Assembly (NCBI RefSeq): GCF_003369915.1
Contig: NC_046677.1
Location: forward strand, 10,664,001-10,728,000
Origin: Drosophila miranda
Taxonomy: Eukaryota; Arthropoda; Insecta; Diptera; Drosophilidae
Length of the DNA: 64,000 nucleotides
Reading direction: 5' to 3'
The position numbers and the translations under genes are program-made. Shown one piece after another: positions 46,701-56,326 of the stretch (its first letter is position 1; the number at the start of each line of letters is the position of its first letter). Below the pieces are notes generated by a model. That model saw only the letters and a program-made list of their open reading frames with translations, was not told where the DNA came from and did not search any database.

Positions 46701-48779
46701 CCTAACCAACAAAGTGGATCGCTGTGTCGGCGGATTGATAGCTCAGCAGCAGTGTGTGGGTCCCCTGCAGGCCCCACTGGCCGACTACGCCCTGACCACT
46801 GTGTCCCACTTCAGCACTTCGGGCATCGCCACCTCCATAGGCACACAGCCTCTCAAGGGACTTCTCGATCCTGCTGCCATGGCCAGAATGAGTGTGGCCG
46901 AGGCTCTGAGTAACCTCGTATTTGTGAAGATAAGCGAACTGGCGGACGTCAAGTGCTCTGGCAACTGGATGTGGGCTGCAAAGTTGCCCGGCGAGGGAGC
47001 CAAAATGTACGTTGCCTGCCAGGAGCTCTGCCAGATTCTTGAGGAGCTGCACATAGCCATCGATGGCGGTAAGGACTCCTTGTCCATGGCTGCCAAAGTG
47101 GGCGGAGCGACAATTAAATCTCCTGGCACTCTGGTCATATCCACCTACGCTCCTTGTCCCGATGTGAAGATAAAAGCCACTCCCGACCTCAAGGGTCCCG
47201 CGGCGGGCAAGAACACAGTGCTGCTGTGGATCAACATTGAAGGATGCCTCCGACTGGGGGGCTCTGCTCTGGCACAAGCCTACTCACAGCAGGGCAAGGA
47301 ATCGCCGAACCTGGTGAAGAGTGATGTCCTGGCCCTGGCCTTTGCTGTTACTCAATCATTGCTAGGACAAGGTCGCATCCTGGCTGGTCATGATATCAGC
47401 GATGGAGGTCTTCTCGTATGCCTCATAGAGATGGCCATTGGAGGATTGAGTGGTCTGGAAGTGGACATAGCCGAACCGATGTCGAAGCTTGAGAAATACG
47501 ATGTGGCTGCTGTGAAGATTGAACGGCCTGAGCTGGCTCTGCTCTTTGCCGAGGAATGTGGTTGGGTAGTGGAGCTCCTGGAGTCGGATTTGAAGACCGT
47601 TCGTTCCATCTACAATGACGCTGGAGTGCCCAACTATTATCTGGGTGCCACCAAAGGATTTGGCCTCGATTCCAGAGTATTAATTAAACAGGGAGACGAT
47701 CAATTGCTGGGTCAACCTCTGCGCCAGCTATACCGACAGTGGGAATGCACCAGCTACGAGCTGGAAAAACTTCAGTCCAACTCGATTTGTGCCCAGGCGG
47801 AATACGATAGCCTGGACTATCGTCACGCGCCGCAGTACAAGGGACCCGCGAATCTGAGCTCCGAGCTGGCTCTAGCCCGTTCTTCCCAGAAGATTCGCGT
47901 GGCTGTCATACGGGAGGAGGGCGTGAACAGTGAACGTGAAATGATGGCCTGTCTGCTGAAGGCTAACTTCGAGGTACATGATGTCACCATGTCAGATCTT
48001 ATAGGAGGTGAGAGATACATACCCAAACGCAGTCTGCAGAAGTTCTACATTATCAAATCTAATTATTTTATGCAGGTTCCGCCACCTTGTCTCAATATCG
48101 AGGTGTGATTTTTCCTGGAGGTTTCAGCTATGCTGATACTTTGGGCTCTGCCAAGGGCTGGGCCGCCAACATTCTGCACAGTCGTCTGCTCCAGCCCCAG
48201 TTCGAAGCCTTCAAGCAGCGACAGGACGTCTTCTCCTTGGGCATTTGCAATGGCTGTCAGTTGATGACATTAATTGGCTTTGTGGGCCGTCCAGCAGGCA
48301 GCTCGGCTGGCGTAGATCCCGATGTGGCCTTGCTGCACAATCGTTCACAGCGATTTGAGTGCCGCTGGTCTACCGTTAAGATACCAGCCAATCGCTCAAT
48401 CATGATGGCCAACATGGAGGATCTGGTACTGGGCTGTTGGGTGGCCCATGGCGAAGGACGCTTTGCCTTCCGCACAGAGAAGCTGATAGACCAACTGCAG
48501 GCAGAGCAGCTGGTGACACTTCAGTATGTGGATGATGTTGGTTCACCCACGGAACTGTATCCGATGAATCCCAATGGCAGTCCCCAGGGCATTGCAGGTC
48601 TCTGCTCACCGGATGGTCGCCATCTGGCATTGATGCCACATCCCGAACGTTGCAGCACCATGTACCAGTGGCCGTATGTTCCTCCTGGCTTCGAGGTGGC
48701 TGCCACACAGGACGAGAGCCCATGGCAGCTAATGTTCAACAATGCCTACAATTGGTGTGTCAAGTCAAACGATCATTAA
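43775..48779 (+). CDS. ade2: Phosphoribosylformylglycinamidine synthase (FGAM synthase)
   Basis: Exons 43775-44864, 45734-48007 and 48076-48779 join in frame to 1355 residues, the normal length for the single-chain eukaryotic enzyme. It performs the fourth step of de novo purine synthesis: FGAR plus glutamine and ATP give FGAM. The N-terminal PurS-like part is followed by a linker (NSEHSRHW), the first AIRS-type ATP domain (AETHNMPTAVAPFSGATTGT, GGRLRD), the glycine-rich IGGPVYRIGVGGGAASS, a second PurM-like unit (DGGKDSLSMAAK, HDISDGG) and a glutamine amidotransferase. The amidotransferase has a nucleophile cysteine in SLGICNGCQ near residue 1179 and the partner MPHPER. Intron 1 (869 bases) contains a J-domain gene on the other strand. 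Confidence 0.97.
44968..45346 (-). pseudogene. Nested J-domain (DnaJ-like) gene with apparent frameshift
   Basis: This lies antisense within ade2 intron 1. One frame starts MDQDLYLLLGVGKTATEDEI and runs AKAYRRMA. The rest of the domain continues in another frame as DHPESVEHFKKIRAAFDVLS, then a tail with a hydrophobic segment (NIFPTLCAIGGAIFGAAIG) and an acidic end. A net change of two bases around 45265-45275 separates the halves, and no intron could fit there. Both halves keep good codon use, so this is either a recent lesion or a sequence error. HPE replaces the canonical HPD needed to stimulate Hsp70, so the domain may be regulatory even if intact. The hydrophobic tail suggests membrane attachment. 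Confidence 0.7.
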
Positions 48780-48945
48780 ACATCACAAACGAAACACGAA
48801 ACGTATACGAAATACACAACATTCAGATACATTAAATGTATTTATAATCTATTAAATACTATCTTACGAGTACACTCCATACAGAGTATGTCAACCTATA
48901 CATAATATACAATTATACAATGAAAAACCCCAGTGGAAATCAGAC

Positions 48946-51920
48946 CTAATGTGAAATTTGTAGCAAGCACTTAAGATAGTTTGCCTTGGCGCCCGGTGCC
49001 ATCATGTACTTGGAGTTCCAGTCATGCTCGTTTATGTGCAGCACCTTGTAGCCCATCATCTCGAGATGCTTCATCTTCAACGATTCGGGACCCCGCAAAG
49101 CAGTTAGATCGTTCTCACAGAAGGAGTCCAATCTCAGTAGCAATATTGCTACCCTGCAAAAGATCACAAGTATAAAGTTTTCACATATTTTTAGTTATAT
49201 AAATATATACCTACTTGGTTATGCGATCCAACATTGTGACCTCTAGTGGTGGTGCTGGCATAGGTTTCTTATCCCGATCGAAATGTATCACAAAATCGAT
49301 CTGATAGCCATATGGCGTGGTGTGATTGCATCGGAAATACTTATCGTCCGTGAGTAAATTCTTCAGTAAATGTTTCACTTCTTTGCCAAAGGCACGGGGA
49401 TGAGGGGACTCTAACATGAATCAAAGAATCAAATCACACACCAGAATCAATCAAAGAATACCTTTAAAAAAATTATATGTATGTATATTTACTCTTGCTG
49501 ATCTGTGCCTCGATATAGTTCTGTTGAAACCAGGGCACATTCGCCTCCGGTAAGTCCAAGCAGACAGTGCGATTCAGCTGCATGACTAGATTGAGGACCC
49601 TTTCCGGATAGGTTGCCTTCGAATAGCAGACCTGTATCTCATCCTCGATGCGTTGAATAAATTTCACGCAGAATACTTGATTAATCAGCTCATCCGGTAT
49701 GGTCTTGTAGAAGCACAACGCCAGACAGGCCTGCACCAACGACAGCCCACTCATCTGATCAAAGTCTCTATAAAGAATGTGTTCGTCTTATTTGTTTCAA
49801 CGATAGAAAGGTTTCCTTCTCACCTTAGTAGCACACTGGCAGCCCGTTCCAATGTCTGCAGTGAGGCGGGCGTATATCCCAGGTTATAGGAACAAGTCAG
49901 CACCTTCTCCACGGTGTCGCCTGTGATGTGCTCGTGCTGTTCCGAAACGTAGCCAAACATTGACTCCAGCAGCTCGGGGACAAAGAAATGCGAGGCATTG
50001 AAGTTGTACGCCATATCACGAACCACTCGCGAACTGAGGTCCTTGCAATGTAGCGTCTTATACAGCGATAGGGCCTGCATATAGACCATGGTGTTCTTAA
50101 GGGCTTTGGAATGATAGAAAATAAGACTTCTTCTGTATTGTTTTTTATCTATTGTTCCACTTACTTTTCCTATGGCTCAGGGTCCGTATAATGATGCTGA
50201 GCTCACTCGCAGTTAGTGGCTCTCGTTCTGCATTGGCCAAATGCCGCTCCGCACATCCAATGAGAATGCTATCCATCGTAGATAGCTGCATGGCCACCAA
50301 AGCAGGTGTATCCTGACGAAATCTTAGCTCACAGGCTATTTGCATCCCCCGACTAAGCACAAAACAATCCTGAATGTCGAATTGCGGAGCCATGGTCACT
50401 ATTTTGCTCATTAGAATGTTGGGAAACTTCTTCCAGGACATCTGAGTGTGTCCATAGGCTATCACAAAGGCAGCTAAGCGGGTCACCTTGTTCGGCAGCC
50501 TGCCAGCTATATCCTCCTCTATGGCACTCATGCACATTCTACTCAATTTCCGCTCCACATTGATATGGCGATAGGTCCCGCCCAAGTTGTTATTGAAGTT
50601 CATATAGCGCTGGCAATGGCCCAGGAATCTCAGGTGCGTCTGCTCCTCTGGGCTGGAGTCCAGTTCTCGGATGACACCCGACCAGTACTTGTTGCAATAA
50701 GGCAAATCGGATATTTTCAATGTTCGCAGGACACTGAAGAAGTGGTTGCTCGCATTGGGCAGAAGCCAAGCGGCGTCAGAATATAGCAACTTGTGAAATA
50801 GTTTCAGATACTTTTCCCTTTGGAGGGGTTCGGCAAACGGCACGGCACAGGAGAGGGCATCTGGAGTGCATTCATTTTCTAGTAATTTCTCTGTAGCCTC
50901 TTTCAGTGGCTGCATCAGTTCAGCGGGCTCCTGGTGATGAAGAAACGTACGACAGATGCTCTTTATATCCCCGGCTTCCAATTGGTGTAGGCATGGTCGC
51001 AATGTCAGAAGGATTTCCCTTATTATCTGTGTGTGGCGTTGTGACCACACTCGAATATTCAGCATATGGAGCAGCTTCAGCAAGGCTTTGGGTGTATCAC
51101 AGCTGAGGACGCCGCGTTGGAGCAGCTCGCTCACTCTCTGCTTGTAGTCCTTGAGCAGCTCCTCGTCGATCAACTGGTGGAGCTGGAAGAGACAAGTGGA
51201 GAGCAGACGGACTTGTTCCTCGCTATCGCACTGGGCTATGTGCTTCTCCAGATGCGGCATAAAGTTGCGGCACACGAGCGGCGTAAAGAAGTCACGTTCC
51301 AAATTGATTCCCACAGAGAGGCGGGATAGTGCTGTCAGGGGAACAAGCTCTCCCTGGTCCTTCGTATCAATTGCTTTTAATGCACGTCCCAGGATGGTCT
51401 CCACGGTGGATTCACTATTGGGTATATGCATCTTGCGTAAATATAGATAACTGCAGCTAAGTTCATTAATATCCATGTGGGTTATATGAGGATCTATCCG
51501 CTGCAGTACTTCTTTGTGAACACGATCTGAAAGAGCATATCTTTCTGGCGTACCCAAGTTCAGATAGTGCAGCCACAGCAGGGAAAGGCTTTCCACCAGA
51601 TGGTGCCGCTCCAAGGTGTCCCTTGCGATCATCTCCATGAGCTCCTCGCTGCTCTTTGCCTCCCTTAGGCGTATCATGACAGTATCCTCTTTGTTGACCG
51701 CCTCTTCTCTTCTGTCCGATAGTCGTCCCACGGAGTTAGCACTTTCCATCCGCCGGGAGTAATATTGAAGGTGGATCCGATTTGCCGGCAGTGCCACCAC
51801 TGTGTGTATGGGCGGCTTTGCCCCAAGATTGAAATGCCTTCGTAACAGCTGTAGTTGACGCATTTGTAAGACATGTTGCACGTGCTTCCATGGCGATCGA
51901 GGTGCGAAATTTAAGTACAT
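48946..51920 (-). CDS. FASTK-family protein with RAP domain
   Basis: Five exons (51920-50165, 50103-49824, 49767-49493, 49410-49215, 49153-48946) join in frame to 904 residues. The N-terminus is basic and free of acidic residues (PRSPWKHVQHVLQMRQ), suiting mitochondrial import. A long helical-repeat region follows with FAST-type segments (NKVTRLAAFVIAYGHTQMSW). The last 60 residues form a RAP domain (MMGYKVLHINEHDWN). FASTK proteins bind and process mitochondrial RNAs. I chose the ATG at 51920 because motif 1 lies at 51940-51949, placing transcription start just upstream; the open frame continues to 52001 without support. This gene abuts the dispersed repeat and promoter cassette. Confidence 0.9.
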
Positions 51921-51938
51921 TTCAATTGGACTAAGGAA

Positions 51939-52075
51939 CAGTGTGACCGCGGACTTATCTATAAAATATACCGTCCGACTTTCAGAAATATACCGAAACA
52001 TACCGCCTCATTTTCAAAATATACCGTAAATATACTGATGAATCCAAGTTCTATTTTACATATTCCTCGTTTTTG
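51939..52075 (-). promoter_or_regulatory. Third copy of motif-6 cassette with motif 1
   Basis: Read on the minus strand, the order is CGAGGAATATGTA, AGAACTTGGATTCA, TCAGTATATTTACGGTATAT, ATGAGGCGGTAT, CGGTATATTTCTGA, a further GGTATATTTT, and GCGGTCACACTG at the gene-proximal end. This is the same order as the ND-51 side of 22009-22119, including about 35 bases beyond the arms. It stands immediately before the FASTK gene. Confidence 0.78.
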
Positions 52076-52431
52076 ATATTCCGTCGAATATTACTAGCTA
52101 TTTAGAACACTTAGCCATGCCATCATAACTTTATACGATTGATGAATCAATTTTCTATTTAACTGGTGTATTCTTAATACTTGCTTTTATTGCATTTTCC
52201 GTAAAAAAAAACAAGTAGCGAATAAGTCAATCAAGACAAACGAAAAAGGAAATTGCTCAAATTTGATATTCCATTGAATAATGCTGACTAACTAAATCTC
52301 TCAGCAATGCCCACATAGTTTTATCCCATTGATGAATAAATTTTCTACAAGATTGGATAGTTTTTAATCCTTGCTTTTATTGTATTTAATTTAAAAAAAG
52401 GTTTAAACGAAAAAGTTCAACAAAAAAAAGA
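52071..52431. repeat. Dispersed tandem repeat, locus C (two units)
   Basis: Two units start at about 52071 (TTTTGATATTCCGTCGAATA) and 52253 (TTGCTCAAATTTGATATTCC), a period near 182 bases. They match the locus A units at 16079 and 16289 block for block, including TTACTAGCTA, TTGATGAATMAATTTTCT and TTTTATTG. Here the first unit directly continues the promoter cassette. The interval to 52684 holds nothing else recognisable. Confidence 0.75.
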
Positions 52432-52684
52432 GTCGCTATATTGCGTGTAAGCCGTAGTATAGGCCTTTGTATACCCTATTTTGTTAATTGTATATGAAAC
52501 ATAAATATTGATATGAAGATAAAACGTAACTGATAAAGACCTTTTCTCAAATTGACATTTTCATTTAGACATATTCACGTATATGATGAGTGTTTTGTAT
52601 ATATATCTCGATCCTCATACCTATTCTTGGTCCCTACAAGAAGACAATAAGCTTTAAAATATTGTTGAAATATTGAAAATAATA

Positions 52685-53005
52685 TTAAATGCACCGCTCC
52701 GCCACCGACACGTTTAGGGCGTGCGCATCGCCCACATCCTTGAAGAGTATCCGCTCGTCGTCGTGGTTCCATTCCCCTCGCTGTACTCGGTCGAGATGCG
52801 GCCAATGTGCTCCTTTCGAGAGAACAGCACGAAGGCGGCAGGCACCACACAGGTCCGCTTGTCGGTGGCCAGCGCACAGTCGATGGACATAGTCGCGGGG
52901 CCGGAACTTGTCGGTTTTTCCATCGCACCAGACGCCAGAATCCTGAAGACGCCGGTGTCCAGATGCCGTTTTCGGACGAACAGCTGTTCCACCTCCACCC
53001 CCAGT
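52685..53005 (-). pseudogene. Unrecognised gene with frameshift and no clear start
   Basis: Coding-like sequence (strong G/C at third positions) runs in one frame through GVEVEQLFVRKRHLDTGVFR, MEKPTSSGPATMSIDCALAT, KRTCVVPAAFVLFSRKEHIG and RISTEYSEG. It then moves to the next frame at the GGGG run near 52771 and continues as EWNHDDERILFKDVGDAHAL, ending AERCI and a stop at 52685. One missing G would account for this. The first ATG in the upstream frame is at 52923, but coding-like sequence extends beyond it to about 53000 without an ATG, so a start or first exon is missing or lies in the MBLAC1-like gene's leader. I recognise no family. It may be decaying, or the assembly may have an indel. 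Confidence 0.45.
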
Positions 53006-53111
53006 CCAGGTCTGTTCTTCTTCTTCCGTTTGCAATTATTTTGCTATTTAGTCAGCTGTTCGCAGCAAAATCAGAGCTGCCAACTCGATTAAAAGACAAA
53101 ATTTCAGACAA

Positions 53112-53786
53112 ATGACGGCACCGGCGAAAAACCAGGTAATTGTGCTCCAGCCTGGTTACTCCCACGAGGATGAAAATGATAAGACTGCCATGAGAGCGAA
53201 CTGCACCTGCACGCTGATCCGCTGCAGAGACGGCCAAAATATCATCGTGGACACTATGACAGCTTGGGACGGCGACCTGTTGCAATCTCTGCTGAGGCAC
53301 CAAGGTCTGGAAGTCGAGGACATACATGTTGTCGTCTGTACCCACGGACACTCTGATCACATTGGATGCAATTACTTGTTTAAGACGGCGCGCATTCATA
53401 TGGTAGGAGCTTGTACCTCCAACCGGAATCTATACTTCGACCATCTTTCCAGCGGCGACGTAAACGAGGAAAAACAATTGGATACAAATGGCGAGGTTGT
53501 GGTCAAGCGGACACCTGGGCATACGCTTAGCTGTGTTTCTGTAATCGTGCAAAGCACTCAGCTTGGCGGCACGGTTGGTATTGCTGGAGATCTCTTCGAG
53601 CGCCGGGAGGATGTGGAGGATGACAGCATTTGGAGGAACGCTGGCAGCGAGGATGAAAACAGTCAGCGCGTGGAGCGAAGCAAAATGAGTCTTTTGTGTG
53701 ATCACATTGTGCCAGGACATGGACCGATGTTTCCGTTGACTACCGAAATGCGCCTAAAGTTAAAACGAGACGCGGAATTACTTTAA
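53112..53786 (+). CDS. Metallo-beta-lactamase fold protein, MBLAC1-like
   Basis: This single exon encodes 224 residues. The metal-binding signature CTHGHSDHIG lies near residue 77. Later ligands are TPGHTLSC, the aspartate in GIAGDLFE and HIVPGHGP near the end, so all expected zinc-site residues are visible. The length fits MBLAC1, a stand-alone hydrolase whose human form is implicated in 3' processing of replication-dependent histone pre-mRNA. The start is the first ATG, in a short leader shared with the damaged minus-strand gene. It is probably the CG9117 ortholog. The next gene, mtm, begins 173 bases after its stop in the same direction. Confidence 0.92.
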   Translation: MTAPAKNQVIVLQPGYSHEDENDKTAMRANCTCTLIRCRDGQNIIVDTMTAWDGDLLQSLLRHQGLEVEDIHVVVCTHGHSDHIGCNYLFKTARIHMVGACTSNRNLYFDHLSSGDVNEEKQLDTNGEVVVKRTPGHTLSCVSVIVQSTQLGGTVGIAGDLFERREDVEDDSIWRNAGSEDENSQRVERSKMSLLCDHIVPGHGPMFPLTTEMRLKLKRDAELL

Positions 53787-53959
53787 TTAGATAAATCGTA
53801 ACTAAAAAAATCAATTTGGAACAAGTTGGCAGTTTCACCGATAGTTTTGCAGTCCAATGACCCATCACTAATTCGAGTGAATTTGCATTAAATTTAGATT
53901 TAAAAATTTGTTTAACAAACAAAACGAACCATACATACACTACTCGTGTCCATCGCGCA

Positions 53960-55874
53960 ATGGATCCTTCCTCAAGTCTGGCCGACAAGTTGGCATCGAA
54001 AACGGCCAGCAGCAACTCGCTGGACACCAGTTCCAAGTCGAGTTCCTTGGGCTCAAAACACGGGGGCGGCGAAAATGGTGGACTGAGGGACACACCCTTC
54101 GCCTACTTGGACGGTGAAGAGGATCAGGATCAGAAAAACGATGTTACTTACGTTTGCCCCTACCGGGGACCCGTCTTCGGAGCATTGACCATAACGAACT
54201 ATCGCTTGTACTTCCGTTCGCTGCCTCTGAGGGATCAAGGGCCGCCCGTTGTGGTCGATGTTCCGTTGGGCGTGATTGCGCGAGTGGAGAAGATTGGTGG
54301 TGCCACGTCGCGCGGCGAGAACTCGTACGGCATTGAGATATTCTGCAAAGATATGAGGAATCTGCGTTTTGCGCACAAGCAGCAGAATCATTCGCGCAGA
54401 ACGGTGTTTGAGAAGCTGCAGACGAATGCATTTCCGCTCTCCTACAGCGGCCGTCTCTTCGCTTTTGCCCATGCCGCGGCCAATGCTGTGAACGGCAGCG
54501 GAGGCTGGGACGGCTGGGCAGTGTACGAACCCCTTGCGGAGCTGCGTCGCCTGGGCGTGCCTAACGATATGTGGAGGGCCACCAAGATAAACGAAGCCTA
54601 TGCCGTTTGCGATAGCTATCCTGCTGTTTGGGCGGTGCCCAAAGCTGCATCCGATGACTTTCTGCGTCGCGTGGCGCAATTCCGTTCCCGATGTCGTCTG
54701 CCAGTGCTGTCGTGGATGAACCCCAGAACCCAGGCAACCATAACACGCTGTTCACAGCCCTTGGTGGGCGTGAGTGGCAAAAGGAATGCGGACGATGAGA
54801 CCTACCTAAGCTACATTATGGAGGCCAATGCTCAGTCGGACAAGTTGACGATTATGGATGCGCGACCTAGCGCCAATGCCATTGCCAATAAGGCCAAGGG
54901 TGGCGGCTATGAGTCGGAGGATGCATACAAGAATGTGGAGATAAATTTCCTGGACATCCACAACATTCATGTGATGCGAGAGAGTCTGCGCAAGGTGAAG
55001 GAGGCATGTTTCCCCACCACAGACGACTCAAAATGGCAATCGGTCATCGACAACACCCTGTGGCTTAAGCACATCAGATGCGTCCTGGCCGGAGCTGTGC
55101 GGATAGTCGACAAGGTGGAGACCATGAGCACTTCGGTGGTGGTGCACTGCTCCGATGGCTGGGACCGCACGGCGCAGCTGACTGCGCTCTCCATGCTCCT
55201 GCTGGACCCTCACTATCGCACTGTTCGCGGCTTTGAGGTGCTCATCGAGAAGGAGTGGCTGTCCTTCGGCCACAAATTCCAGCAGCGCGTTGGCCATGGC
55301 GACAACAAGCATTCCGATGCCGATCGCTCGCCAGTTTTCCTGCAATTCATTGACAGTGTGTGGCAGGTGGGCCAGCAGTTCAACAACGCCTTCGAGTTTA
55401 ATGAGCATTTCCTTATAACCATTGTGGATCATCTGTATTCGTGTCGATTCGGCACCTTCCTTTGCAACACGGAAGCCGAGCGTGTGGCCGAGGGTAAGTT
55501 CGTTTCAACTTATTAAATATATCATAATGGAGGACATATTTCTTGCAGATCTTAAGCACAAGACTACATCCCTTTGGACGCACATTAACTCCTCGTTGGA
55601 TCAGTATTTAAATCCCCTATTCCCCTCGTTCACGCACGGCGCTGAGCTTGTATTGCGCCCCATTGCCAGTGTGCGGGCCGTGCGGCTATGGAAGGGTCTA
55701 TACTGCCGCTGGAATCCGGGACTGTGTGCACCCCAGCATGGGTGCCAACGCACACGCGAGCTGCTCTCCAAGCAGGATCTTCTCTTCAAGCATGTGAATG
55801 AGCTGCGGCTCAAGTCGAATAATCGCAGCAACAACATGCAGACAACGACGCGACTGGCCTCGCCAATGCATTAA
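53960..55874 (+). CDS. mtm: Myotubularin (phosphoinositide 3-phosphatase)
   Basis: Exons 53960-55493 and 55549-55874 join in frame to 619 residues. A serine-rich N-terminus precedes the PH-GRAM domain (about residues 50-150: [20 protein letters not shown], then [13 protein letters not shown]). The large phosphatase domain follows, with the active-site loop HCSDGWDRT at its core. Cysteine 397 and the arginine of the CX5R signature are intact, so it should be a catalytically active MTM1/MTMR2-class enzyme. It removes the 3-phosphate from PI3P and PI(3,5)P2 on endosomes. The C-terminus lacks an obvious PDZ-binding motif. Frame continuity past the first exon is read-through only. Confidence 0.96.
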
Positions 55875-56326
55875 TAGTATTCTTTTATTATTCCTTTATA
55901 CATATAATCTTCTAAATATATATTCAATGTGACCTACGAGCACTATTCCAAATATAATCAAAATAAGGTTAAACTTATCTCGAATTGTAAGGTCAGCTGC
56001 TGCTATCTAATGTTTCTGTTGCCCCCCCCCACCACCCTTCCTCCAACTGTTGCATGCAGCCAGACTGATTTCATTCATAAAATCAGTTTCCAGCAGGCGC
56101 CTGCGCCTTGGACTACGCACAGGCCCCCTCCCCCCACACAGTCCACAGTCCGAATAGTCCGTAGCCTTTTGCGCCAAAATTAAAATCACATTGCTTCAGT
56201 ACGTTTTCGCACGTTCATTAATGCAGTCGTGCTCGGCAACGGATGTATACTATTGAGATCTGTTCAGATTAGTTCGTTTAAAAATGTGATTTCTAATATG
56301 TACTCGTATAAATAGTGTCCAAAACT
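55875..56326. other. Short intergenic region
   Basis: This holds the mtm 3' end and the upstream region of the glycosyltransferase. No coding sequence is seen; there is a C-run near 56023-56031 and a C-rich run near 56125-56138. Confidence 0.6.

Noticed and set aside
50145-52001. Longer FASTK start upstream of 51920
   Set aside because: The extra residues would be encoded by the motif-1/motif-6 promoter itself, so transcription most likely starts downstream of them.
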